From: Corythucha ciliata
Taxonomy: Eukaryota; Arthropoda; Insecta; Hemiptera; Tingidae
DNA: 64,000 bases
Direction: 5' to 3'
Assembly: GCA_038030265.1 (NCBI GenBank)
Contig: CM075942.1
Coordinates: forward strand, 71,304,926 to 71,368,925
Shown: positions 54,367 through 61,990 of the stretch, one piece after another
Layout of the letters: each line of letters begins with the position of its first letter
How positions within the stretch are numbered: the stretch's first letter is position 1
The notes under the pieces: generated by a model
What the model saw: the letters and a program-made list of their open reading frames with translations, nothing else
Told to the model about the DNA's origin: nothing
Database searches by the model: none
Made by a program: the position numbers and the translations under genes

Positions 54367-56001
54367 CTAAGAAGACGGGGAGGGGAGAGGAAGAGGACAG
54401 AGTTTGACGAGGGGCCTTGTGAGACACCCATGAGGGGTTCGGACAGTTGCAACTCGGGTAACGTTAGATGATTTCCCTGGATGAAACTGAATGACACGCG
54501 CTAGTGGCCAGCGAAGAGGAGGATAGTTTTCCGACTTTATGAGAACGAGATCTCCTGGTTTAAGCTCAGGAGCCCCTGCGTTCCACTTTACCCGCTGTTG
54601 AAGGGTATGGAGATATGAATGGTGCCATTGTTTCCAAAAAGAAGCGTAAATTTGGTTTAAAATCTGGCACCGAGATGAGAGGGAGGTTTGGATATCGGGG
54701 CTGGAAGGATGAGGGACCTGAACTAAAGGAGTGCCAATGAGGAAATGACCAGGAGTTAAAGGAATCAAATATTCAGGGTCCGAAGATTGAGGACATAAGG
54801 GCCGAGAGTTAAGAACGGCTTCAATACGGCTGAAGAGTGTGGAGATCTGTTCGTGAGTGAGAGTCTGCTCACCGATGGAGCGATAAAGCAGGGATTTTGC
54901 CGACTTGACAGCTGTTTCCCAGAGCCCTCCGAAATGAGGAGCGGAAGGGGGGTTGAAATTCCATCTAATACCAATGCTAGACAGGTGGGTGGTTAGAGCA
55001 TGATTACCACTTTGGGAAGAAAATAATAGGTCATATGAAGCCTTCAAATATTTACTGGCAGCGACGAACGTTGTACCTCTATCACTAAACAGCTCGAGGG
55101 GACATCCGCGGCGGGCGACAAATCTGTCCAAGCAGGCCAAGAAACAGTCTCGAGTCATATCGGTTAGGATCTCAAGGTGTACGGCTTTAGTGGCCATGCA
55201 AACAAATATGCAGAGGTAGGTCTTGAACCTAGTTTTGTCCCTAACCTTCCGAGGGCGAGTTATGAATGGGCCGGCAAAGTCGAGACCAGTTTTTGCAAAT
55301 GGTCGTATTTGTTGGACCCTTGAGGGCGGTAAATCAGCCATCGCCGGCGACAAAGGCTTTGGCTTAGTCCGAAAGCACGAGATGCATTTGTGCAGAACCG
55401 ATTTTATTGTGCGGCGAGGAGAGAGGGTCCAGAATCGGCGAGAAAGGATGTTATGCAACGTTTGGTAACCAACCTGAGCGTAGGTTATATGGAAATGCTC
55501 GATGATCAAATGAGTAGCGGAATGAGAAGAGGGCAGTACATAAGGATGCTTCGCTAGCTCATCGAGACCTGAATTAGTAAGGCGGCCGCCCACACGCATT
55601 AGACCTTCGTTGTCAAGGTAGGGTGTCAATTTAATCAAACGATTACTGACTGGTTTATTTTTATGTAGCGCCGAGATGTCCGACTGGAAAGCGGTTTGTT
55701 GAACGAGGTAAACACATTTTCTAAGAGAGCTCTCCAACTCCGAAACCGATAGAGGATCGCTAAGTTTGGCTTTAGGGTTTTGAGAATTGTGACGGAATCT
55801 CAGAATAAAGCCCAAAACGCGCTGAAGAGTCGAGAACTTTGAGAAACGATTAAAGAAAGTGTTAGTGAACAACTCCGATTCAGAGAAGTTTGCGTAAACT
55901 GGCATCTTTATGTCTGGCAAATCAGCTTCAGGAAGCTGATGACTTGGCTGAAGGGCCACCTTGAAAGGGGAAAAGTCAGGAAAGGTGGGCCATACCACCA
56001 A
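54367..56001 (-). CDS. BEL-2 integrase and C-terminal domain
   Basis: 544-codon open frame. The zinc-binding N-terminus (HITYAQVGYQTLHNIL, CISCFRTKP) is followed by the catalytic core: KTGLDFAGPFITRP with the first Asp, CMATKAVHLEILTDMT, ELFSDRGTTFVAA with the second Asp, and PHFGGLWETAVKSAKSLL with the likely catalytic Glu. Then LTPGHFLIGTPLV and the DUF5641-type tail (KPGDLVLIKSENYPPLRWPL). This is the enzyme that inserts the cDNA with a 5-bp stagger. It overlaps the RT frame at its start, implying a frameshift near 55.9-56.0 kb. It ends about 90 bp from the 3' LTR. Confidence 0.9.
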   Translation of the reverse strand: MVVWPTFPDFSPFKVALQPSHQLPEADLPDIKMPVYANFSESELFTNTFFNRFSKFSTLQRVLGFILRFRHNSQNPKAKLSDPLSVSELESSLRKCVYLVQQTAFQSDISALHKNKPVSNRLIKLTPYLDNEGLMRVGGRLTNSGLDELAKHPYVLPSSHSATHLIIEHFHITYAQVGYQTLHNILSRRFWTLSPRRTIKSVLHKCISCFRTKPKPLSPAMADLPPSRVQQIRPFAKTGLDFAGPFITRPRKVRDKTRFKTYLCIFVCMATKAVHLEILTDMTRDCFLACLDRFVARRGCPLELFSDRGTTFVAASKYLKASYDLLFSSQSGNHALTTHLSSIGIRWNFNPPSAPHFGGLWETAVKSAKSLLYRSIGEQTLTHEQISTLFSRIEAVLNSRPLCPQSSDPEYLIPLTPGHFLIGTPLVQVPHPSSPDIQTSLSSRCQILNQIYASFWKQWHHSYLHTLQQRVKWNAGAPELKPGDLVLIKSENYPPLRWPLARVIQFHPGKSSNVTRVATVRTPHGCLTRPLVKLCPLPLPSPSS

Positions 56002-57191
56002 AGATTATTATCCAGTAACGTTACCGCTGGGGACCCTCTTGATATTAAATCAGCAGGGTTTTGATCTGTAGGAACGTAGTTCCAAAAGGAGTGGTCGAAG
56101 AGCGATTGGATTTTGGAAACCCGATTAGCGACGAATACAGTGAGCTCGGAAGGAATTTTCCTTATCCAAGAGAGAACTATGGTGGAGTCTGACCAGAGAG
56201 TTACCGAGGGGTTCAAGAACCTTAACATGTCACGGGCGGATGAACCAAGCTCGGAGGCGAGTAAGGCAGCACAGAGCTCCAGCCGAGGAATACTCTGGGT
56301 TTTAAGTGGAGCCACTCTTGACTTGGAAATCAGAATATTCGATACAGAATTACCAACTCGATCACGTGGCACCAGGTAAACTACCGCCCCGTATGCTCGT
56401 TCGTTCGCATCGCCAAATGCGTGCAGTTCAGGAGAACAAGAATTAATAAGAAGGGCGTGCCGAGGGATGCTGACTTTACCAATGGCTGGTAGGTCAGCAA
56501 GGTATCTCAACCATGAACGATGGATCTCATCGGGAATCGGGTCACCCCACTTCGTACCCGTCTTGCAGAGTTGTGGCATCAATAATTTAGCCGAAATGAT
56601 CACTGACTGAAGCCATCCTAGAGGATCATAAAGTCGCGAAATTTGGGATAAGAGCTGTCGCTTTGTTTTTACTTCTTCGGAAGCGACACACCGGTAGTGA
56701 AAAGTGTCCGAAACGTGGCTCCACTGGATTCCGAGAATCTTAACAGGGTCGGACCCGAGGTTTTCACTGTCGAATAATGTGTCGACTTCGTCAGGAGAAA
56801 GGTCGGACAGTAAATCGGGATTATTGGATTTCCACTTCTTGAGGGAAAACCCTCCGAGTTTTAATAGCTCGACGATTTCTTGTCGCATTGAGCGCATATC
56901 CTCTAAAGAGTCGGACCCGAATAGGATATCATCGACAAAGGTATTATTTAGGATGACTTCTGATGCCAAAGGGTAATTCATCCCTTCGTCATGAACAAGT
57001 TGTTGCAACGTTCGGATAGCATGGTAGGGAGACGAGGTCAGTCCGTATGTTACGGTGTTCAATTTGAAAATACTAACAGGTTGGGGCGGAGAGTCACGCC
57101 ACAGAATTAATTGAAATGCTCTATCTTCAGGGGAGACGAGAATTTGCCTGAACATTTGTTTGATGTCAGTTGCACCGATAAATTTGAACAT
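55908..57191 (-). CDS. BEL-2 reverse transcriptase and RNase H
   Basis: 427 codons in frame. RT motifs: ATDIKQMFRQILVSPEDR, NTVTYGLTSSPYHAIRTL and LNNTFVDDILFGSDS with the F-V-D-D box intact. The Pao connector (LYDPLGWLQSVII, AKLLMPQLC) leads to RNase H (HAFGDANERAYGAVVYL, IPRLELCAALLASEL, VTLWSDSTIVLSWI, TDQNPADLISRG). The N-terminal RT fingers lie upstream at 57,192-57,405 in shifted frames with two in-frame stops, so the polyprotein is broken between protease and RT. Confidence 0.9.
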   Translation of the reverse strand: MFKFIGATDIKQMFRQILVSPEDRAFQLILWRDSPPQPVSIFKLNTVTYGLTSSPYHAIRTLQQLVHDEGMNYPLASEVILNNTFVDDILFGSDSLEDMRSMRQEIVELLKLGGFSLKKWKSNNPDLLSDLSPDEVDTLFDSENLGSDPVKILGIQWSHVSDTFHYRCVASEEVKTKRQLLSQISRLYDPLGWLQSVIISAKLLMPQLCKTGTKWGDPIPDEIHRSWLRYLADLPAIGKVSIPRHALLINSCSPELHAFGDANERAYGAVVYLVPRDRVGNSVSNILISKSRVAPLKTQSIPRLELCAALLASELGSSARDMLRFLNPSVTLWSDSTIVLSWIRKIPSELTVFVANRVSKIQSLFDHSFWNYVPTDQNPADLISRGSPAVTLLDNNLWWYGPPFLTFPLSRWPFSQVISFLKLICQT

Positions 57192-57405
57192 CCTAAAGAC
57201 TAGAAGTAGTTTGACTAGATCGTTTTGTAGCTTAGGGCTTGGTTACAAGAGATCATTCAAGGATGAGTGGCCGGGAGCATTGGTCGATGCATTAAATACT
57301 ACTCTTATAGATTTCGAGACTATAGATCGGATGACTTAAAAACACCATGGTGCGGAATAAAGTAGTGAGGACTAGATAGCAACGACTGAACTTCTTGAGG
57401 AGGTA

Positions 57406-58338
57406 CTAATGACATGTGCCCAGTGGACAAATAATCCGCCATAAATTCTTCATATATTTACAAAAGAATTCAGGCTGCCGAGAGAAGCGCGATTCAAGAT
57501 GCTTGAATGAAGATAGAGCAACCGAGTAGGAATCACTGAGCGATTTGCTCAAGTTTTCTCCCGTTTTGAACGGAAGTTTGACGAGATAGCGGCCTTCAGA
57601 ATTTCTTGATACAGTCTCAGAAAAATGTTTCTCACATTTTATTTCATCTGGATGCAAATGAACATTACCTCGAGGAGGCTCCTCTAGGGCCCAAAATTTA
57701 TTGAGGAGGCTACCAATATTGGCTTCTGGAGCGCACGACAGAGTATAAACGCCCTGAGTCGACGAAGGAGTTTGATTTAATGTCCCGATAACGGCGTAAC
57801 CGAACTTGGAATTAATTAATGAGAGTCCGTCATCGATAGGAATTACTTCTGGTCCTAATATTTGAGACAGAGCCGAAGCACCTAGGATAATTTCTACATC
57901 CGAGGGAACCCAGAAATTTGGGTCAGCGAGTTGAAAATTAGAAAAGTTCTGTGATAAATAAGAAGCTGTTTCACTGTATACTTCACGGGCGGGTAGTCTA
58001 ATTGACAGGCTTCTAACAACATGAAACTGAACCGAAAAAGAATAATTATCCGAATTCCGAGAAGAGATATGGGTATGGAAACTACCGAGAGTGTCGGCTA
58101 AATGACTATTATTTATACCGACAAGAGAGACTGAGTTACATACTTCGAGTGAAGCACCGAGGGTGTCAAGAGCTGTCTTCGAAATGAAGTCAGAAGAGCT
58201 ACCCGAGTCTAAGAGACATCGAAAATTGTGATAGGACCCGCTGGTATCCTTAATTGAGACTAAAGATGTTGGTAAAAATGTTGGAGTGAGAGTGGGGGGA
58301 AAAGACGAGAAGTTGAAAGAAGAGGGGTGGGCCGGCAT
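57406..58338 (-). CDS. BEL-2 protease and RT leader
   Basis: 310 codons. FRCLLDSGSSSDFISKTAL carries the D-S-G active site of a BEL-type retropepsin, then TLGASLEVCNSVSLVGI. Further on come DVEIILGASALSQIL and FGYAVIGTL, normally just downstream of protease, and HFSETVSRNSEGRYLVKLPF before RT. The ending RIICPLGTCH is where the frame shifts: it should continue into a GHM-x-x-(V/L) and RT start, as the next frame begins MSLVPPQEV. Processes the Gag-Pol polyprotein. Confidence 0.85.
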   Translation of the reverse strand: MPAHPSSFNFSSFPPTLTPTFLPTSLVSIKDTSGSYHNFRCLLDSGSSSDFISKTALDTLGASLEVCNSVSLVGINNSHLADTLGSFHTHISSRNSDNYSFSVQFHVVRSLSIRLPAREVYSETASYLSQNFSNFQLADPNFWVPSDVEIILGASALSQILGPEVIPIDDGLSLINSKFGYAVIGTLNQTPSSTQGVYTLSCAPEANIGSLLNKFWALEEPPRGNVHLHPDEIKCEKHFSETVSRNSEGRYLVKLPFKTGENLSKSLSDSYSVALSSFKHLESRFSRQPEFFCKYMKNLWRIICPLGTCH

Positions 58339-58347
58339 CTCTGTTTG

Positions 58348-59292
58348 TCAAGATGTCTCGGTTTGAGACTCCGAGGAGGTGTAAGTATTTGTACGAGAAC
58401 GTGCAAGGCAATTTTCATTGAGAGGAGAAAATGATACATTTCTATTGAAGTTATTACCCGGACTCGAAGAGAATGATGAGCGTCGTGAAGCGACTGGAGA
58501 GGATGACGTAGACCGAGGAGAAGAGCTAGAGTCGGTGTTGAAATGTAAGGTGGTGTGATGTTTTTTATGACAATGTTTACAAGAATGAACATTCCGACAA
58601 TAAGATACTTGATGCTTAGGGGAAAGACAATTCGTGCATCGATCTAATTTCCGAACCAATTTGAATCTTTCGACAGGTGGGAGCTTGAGGAAGTCTGCAC
58701 ATAAATTTATAAAATGATTATTTGCACAAAGAGGGCAAGTGGGGATTCGAGAGTTCGCAGAAGGCGGCTTAAAGGACATTAAAGTTGATGGTGGAGGAGA
58801 TGGGGTTGAGGACCGCTGAATGTGCAGGAGAGAGTGCATCGGTTTCCTAATTGTATTAAAGGATTCAGGTTTACTAGAGGTCCGAGCATGAGAGTGGCCC
58901 GGTGCCTGATTACCGATTTTTTGGAAGGTACTTTCCATTTGGACACACCGAGTTTCAACGAACGTAACCAGTTCGTCGAAATGGGGAAGTTGACTGGATA
59001 CCTCCGAGCAACGATGAGTATTAAACGCTAAGTGCAATTCAGCAGGAAGTTTTTTAGCTAAAATATGAAACAAAATAAAGCCAGAGTCGACACCACCTTG
59101 TCCTACATTTTTGAGCGCCGCTAAGTGCTGAGAAAATTTAGACACTAAATCCCGAAGCGACTGTGCTTCCAAGGGAGCGGGTTTTAAATTGAAGATGGCA
59201 TCGAGGTGATAGTTTGCAAGAACGTTAATATTATCATAACGTTTTAAGAGAATATCCCACGCTACACGAAAATTTGTCGCATCCATTGACAA
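58348..59292 (-). CDS. BEL-2 gag C-terminus with zinc fingers
   Basis: 314 codons. SMDATNFRVAWDILLKRYDN and LRDLVSKFSQHLAALKN are capsid-like parts of a BEL gag. CPLCANNHFINLCADFLKLP and CTNCLSPKHQVSYCRN with CKHCHKKHHTTLH are the Cys/His motifs that bind RNA. A Ser-rich tail follows. It is separated from the gag N-terminus by a frame break at about 59.34 kb where roughly two dozen conserved residues (W-x-x-F-x-D-x-F region) appear to be missing, an internal deletion. Confidence 0.85.
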   Translation of the reverse strand: MSMDATNFRVAWDILLKRYDNINVLANYHLDAIFNLKPAPLEAQSLRDLVSKFSQHLAALKNVGQGGVDSGFILFHILAKKLPAELHLAFNTHRCSEVSSQLPHFDELVTFVETRCVQMESTFQKIGNQAPGHSHARTSSKPESFNTIRKPMHSLLHIQRSSTPSPPPSTLMSFKPPSANSRIPTCPLCANNHFINLCADFLKLPPVERFKLVRKLDRCTNCLSPKHQVSYCRNVHSCKHCHKKHHTTLHFNTDSSSSPRSTSSSPVASRRSSFSSSPGNNFNRNVSFSPLNENCLARSRTNTYTSSESQTETS

Positions 59293-59338
59293 ATGAGTTA
59301 TCGACCTGAGGGGTTCGCCTTTTAGATGAGAAATGAGT

Positions 59339-59761
59339 TTATTCTGTTAAATCTCCCGAGAAATACGGCAACGGATGCTCCTGTGTTATTACTATGGGAC
59401 CTGTAACCGAAGGAGGACTATTTTTAATATTAATTTCCTGATCAAAAGAGGCTTTAATTGTTTTACAAGAGACTACTAATTCCGTGAAAGATCGATAAGC
59501 CTGTACAATATCTATTTGTTGGGTACTCGGGAGAAGAGAGTTCAACTCTTCGATCTCGTTTTGAACAGAATCGAATCGCTCAACCTGCTTCTCCAGAGAC
59601 TCTATGTAAAAATTCATTTTAATTATATCGGATGCCGAGAGACTTTCAAGTTGATCATACACGCTTGTAACGCACGCGAAAATATTTGATCTTTTTTGAG
59701 TTAATTTGTTAATTTTGCCAGCAAATGGATTGGCTAAATCAACATTAGAATCGAGGGGCAT
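59339..59761 (-). CDS. BEL-2 gag N-terminus
   Basis: 140 codons from MPLDSNVDLANPFAGKINKL. It has a coiled-coil-like region (NFYIESLEKQVERFDSVQNE) and ends at PLPYFSGDLTE, where family members continue with W and the DUF1759 core. It is the first ORF after the 5' LTR and leader. Confidence 0.85.
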   Translation of the reverse strand: MPLDSNVDLANPFAGKINKLTQKRSNIFACVTSVYDQLESLSASDIIKMNFYIESLEKQVERFDSVQNEIEELNSLLPSTQQIDIVQAYRSFTELVVSCKTIKASFDQEINIKNSPPSVTGPIVITQEHPLPYFSGDLTE

Positions 59762-60178
59762 TTTATGAACCGATTACGCAAGAGAAAGGAGATTATTGTT
59801 GAATGTAAAGACGAGAGTTGTTTATGTTTTTTTTTTTTAAGGGAAAGGGTTACAAAGTTCAGTTTTAAAGAAAGGTGTAGGTATACGATTTTAAAGAGAG
59901 GATAAATGGATAATTTTAATTGGGGTAATGATGACAAGTAAATTAGCACGACTGAATGAAATTTAGTTCACAATAATGGATGAGGGATATTGCTGTTATG
60001 GAAACAGTGGCAGAGGTGGTTTATAGTATTCACCAATTATTATTATTTTAAATCCTCCTCCCGCCTATCCTAAGCACGAGATTCAAACGGGATTTTAATT
60101 AATTAGAAAGAAGGTGATTGGAGAGAAGAGTGGACTGTATTAAATTCCGAGGAAGATCCGGTTTGGAGGATCAAAAAA

Positions 60179-60344
60179 TGGTGAGGAGGTAAATTGATAA
60201 ATTGAGAAAAGCTCGAATGTACCTGGTGTCGATGTGTAGTCCGGTCGCTCCAGAGGACGATAGGCGAATAAATTAAGAGGGGAGAGGCCCTTCCTCATAG
60301 GCTTCCACACGTCGCGTCACTTATCTTTTACTTTTGACTCACCA
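60179..60344 (-). promoter_or_regulatory. BEL-2 5' LTR (promoter-bearing repeat)
   Basis: 166 bp, two mismatches with the 3' LTR, followed on its right by CCCTA and then nad4 NUMT sequence. As the 5' LTR of a minus-strand element it should hold the element's promoter; no TATA motif stands out to me. Confidence 0.85.
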
Positions 60345-60505
60345 CCCTAACTTCAATAGTAAACCTGCTAAAATCATAGAACCAGAGATTGGTGCTTCAA
60401 CATGAGCCTTTGGTAACCACAAATGTAATATAAATATAGGTATTTTTACCAAAAAAGCTATTGTTAAACATAAAAATAAATAAAAATTTAAATTTAAATT
60501 AATTA
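60345..60505 (-). pseudogene. nad4: NUMT: mitochondrial nad4 fragment, 5' part
   Basis: Minus-strand mitochondrial-code translation gives [20 protein letters not shown] followed by [17 protein letters not shown], the most conserved block of ND4. It joins 54,104 across the BEL-2 insertion (one CCCTA copy removed) to continue as G-Y-G-L-M-R. The homology fades at about 60,505, where the repeat at 60,530 begins. Confidence 0.95.
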
Positions 60506-61054
60506 ATCAAAAAAAAGACGATTTTTCAGGTCAAAACAAGCGATTTTGAAGAGAAAAATCATTATTTATTCTAAGAAATCTTCATTTCTGACGAAAAATC
60601 ACCAAACAACTAAGAAAATGCTTATGACTGTTTTTGAAAAGGACACTTTGAAGATGTTTTTCTGAATCATGGGTTGTCCGTTCACACAGATTTAGTGTGG
60701 ACAAACGGGGACTGACTTATGTTGGAAAAAGTTAAATCCCCGATTTGCACGACTTTGAGCCGCATTTAAGAGCACATAAAATAGTTAACGTCTACCGAAA
60801 ATGGCTAATCCTGACAGAAAATAGTGTGCTCTTTCCGAATCCATCGCCAAAAGTTGCAAAAATTCAAATTGAATGCGAGTTTCTCGCCGTTAGTTAAAAA
60901 AAATTGTGTAAGCCTTAAAAGTCGTTAGAAAAATCATATCTCGAAGGGTTTTGATTTTCGGACCATGGTGTATATGGTGATTTCGGTCGCAAATGAGGTC
61001 TACTATCACCCAAAAATTTTTGTCACACTTATCCCCTTCCACCCTGTATATATA
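60506..61054. repeat. Non-coding insert between the two NUMT pieces, transposon-like right end
   Basis: 60,530-60,620 is inverted relative to 51,207-51,290. The right end, reverse complemented, begins ATACAGGGTGGAAGGGG, a wording common at ends of Tc1/mariner-like MITEs, and the preceding text (TCGGACCATGGTGTATATGG) is typical of such repeats. No ORF. It replaces the mtDNA expected between nad4 and cytb. Confidence 0.5.
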
Positions 61055-61290
61055 AATATAGGACGAAGTATTTATTATGGTTCCTATAAATTTATAGAAG
61101 TATGAAATATCGGAGTAATTATCTTTATTACAACCATAGCAACAGCATTTTTAGGTTATGTTTACCATGAGGACAGATATCAATATGAGGGGCCACAGTA
61201 ATTATAAATTTAGTATCAGCTATTCCTTATTTAGGTGACTCAATTGTAAAATGATTATGAGGAGGATTCTCAGTTAGAAATGCTACACAG
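61055..61290 (+). pseudogene. cytb: NUMT: mitochondrial cytochrome b fragment
   Basis: Plus-strand mitochondrial-code reading: YYGSYKFMEVWNIGVIIFIT, then TMATAFLGYV, one base lost, then the P-W-G-Q-M-S-x-W-G-A-T block and NLVSAIPYLGDSIVKWLWGG with FSVSNAT. TGA is Trp and AGA is Ser, which identifies the invertebrate code. Orientation relative to the nad4 pieces (nad4 minus, cytb plus and downstream) matches the common arthropod mtDNA order nad4-nad4L-nad6-cytb. Confidence 0.95.
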
Positions 61291-61460
61291 TAGTTATAAT
61301 TCACCGATTCTGCTTCAGCTCGGAGGAGGAGGAGCATGACGTCACTAAAAAAACCCCACTCCACCCCACCCTCTGACTCTGATAGAGGTTAAGCGTATAA
61401 TTGAAAAAATGGCTGCTTGTGTGTACATTACAATTCGTAAAAGTTCTCTATTCGCATACA

Positions 61461-61925
61461 TTACTGTTGGTCGTACAATTCGTTTACAAGACTCTGAAAC
61501 GTCATATAATCTAAGGGGGGATCAACATTATTACAAGGTGGAAGAAGTTTGTGCTTTAGTCGTTCCAGTGTGTCAATCGTCTTTTCAATGTTTGCAAGAT
61601 GAGTTCCAAGGTTGACAAAGTCGCTGAGGAGAATATCGATCGAACTGCCATCGTCCTGATTCAGTTGAGCGTTTTTTCGGCGGTTGCGCTTGTAGACGCT
61701 CAGGTGAAAGTTGACTGTAACGGGGTATGTCTGTGCCAACTCATCAATTTTTGCGCACTGCACGACGGGTATTAATGTGGACATTGTCAGAAAATCCTGT
61801 GAACTCATAGTAGCAGATTTGCGTCTAGTTTTTAACACAACGTGAACAGTGTCACCATCAAACAGACCAACTTCAACGATTGTAGTCTTTTTTACATTTA
61901 AATAAAAGCAGGAGACGAAAAACAT
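61461..61925 (-). CDS. Small unidentified ORF downstream of the PolB gene
   Basis: 154 codons, starting MFFVSCFYLNVKKTTIVEVG. It contains SSQDFLTMSTLIPVVQCAKI and a Lys/Asn-rich basic patch (YKRNRRKNAQLNQDD), ending with a helix (NLGTHLANIEKTIDTLERLK). No family recognised. Same strand as, and about 65 bp downstream of, the DNA polymerase, so probably a gene of the same element. Could be a DNA-binding or structural accessory protein, but nothing in the sequence proves this. Confidence 0.55.
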   Translation of the reverse strand: MFFVSCFYLNVKKTTIVEVGLFDGDTVHVVLKTRRKSATMSSQDFLTMSTLIPVVQCAKIDELAQTYPVTVNFHLSVYKRNRRKNAQLNQDDGSSIDILLSDFVNLGTHLANIEKTIDTLERLKHKLLPPCNNVDPPLDYMTFQSLVNELYDQQ

Positions 61926-61990
61926 GATGCAACACGTTCAAGATTCAATCTTACACTAAACCGCTCCCCGCACTAAACTTAAAACTGAAG

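Larger units (their letters stand above)
54110..60344 (-). mobile_element. Young BEL/Pao retrotransposon (BEL-2), 166-bp LTRs, TSD CCCTA
   Basis: LTRs 54,110-54,275 and 60,179-60,344 (plus strand TGGTGAGG...CTCACCA) differ at only two positions that I can find. CCCTA flanks both sides (54,105-54,109 and 60,345-60,349). BEL/Pao elements typically make 4-6 bp duplications. The insertion splits a nad4 NUMT at the K-L-G/G-Y-G codons. Gag, protease, RT, RNase H and integrase occur in order on the minus strand with a handful of frame breaks, so this copy is recent but not autonomous. Confidence 0.95.

Noticed and set aside
53655..61290. Mitochondrial contig contamination
   Set aside because: nad4 is split by a nuclear LTR element with a target duplication, both fragments carry gaps or frame breaks, and flanks are nuclear repeats.
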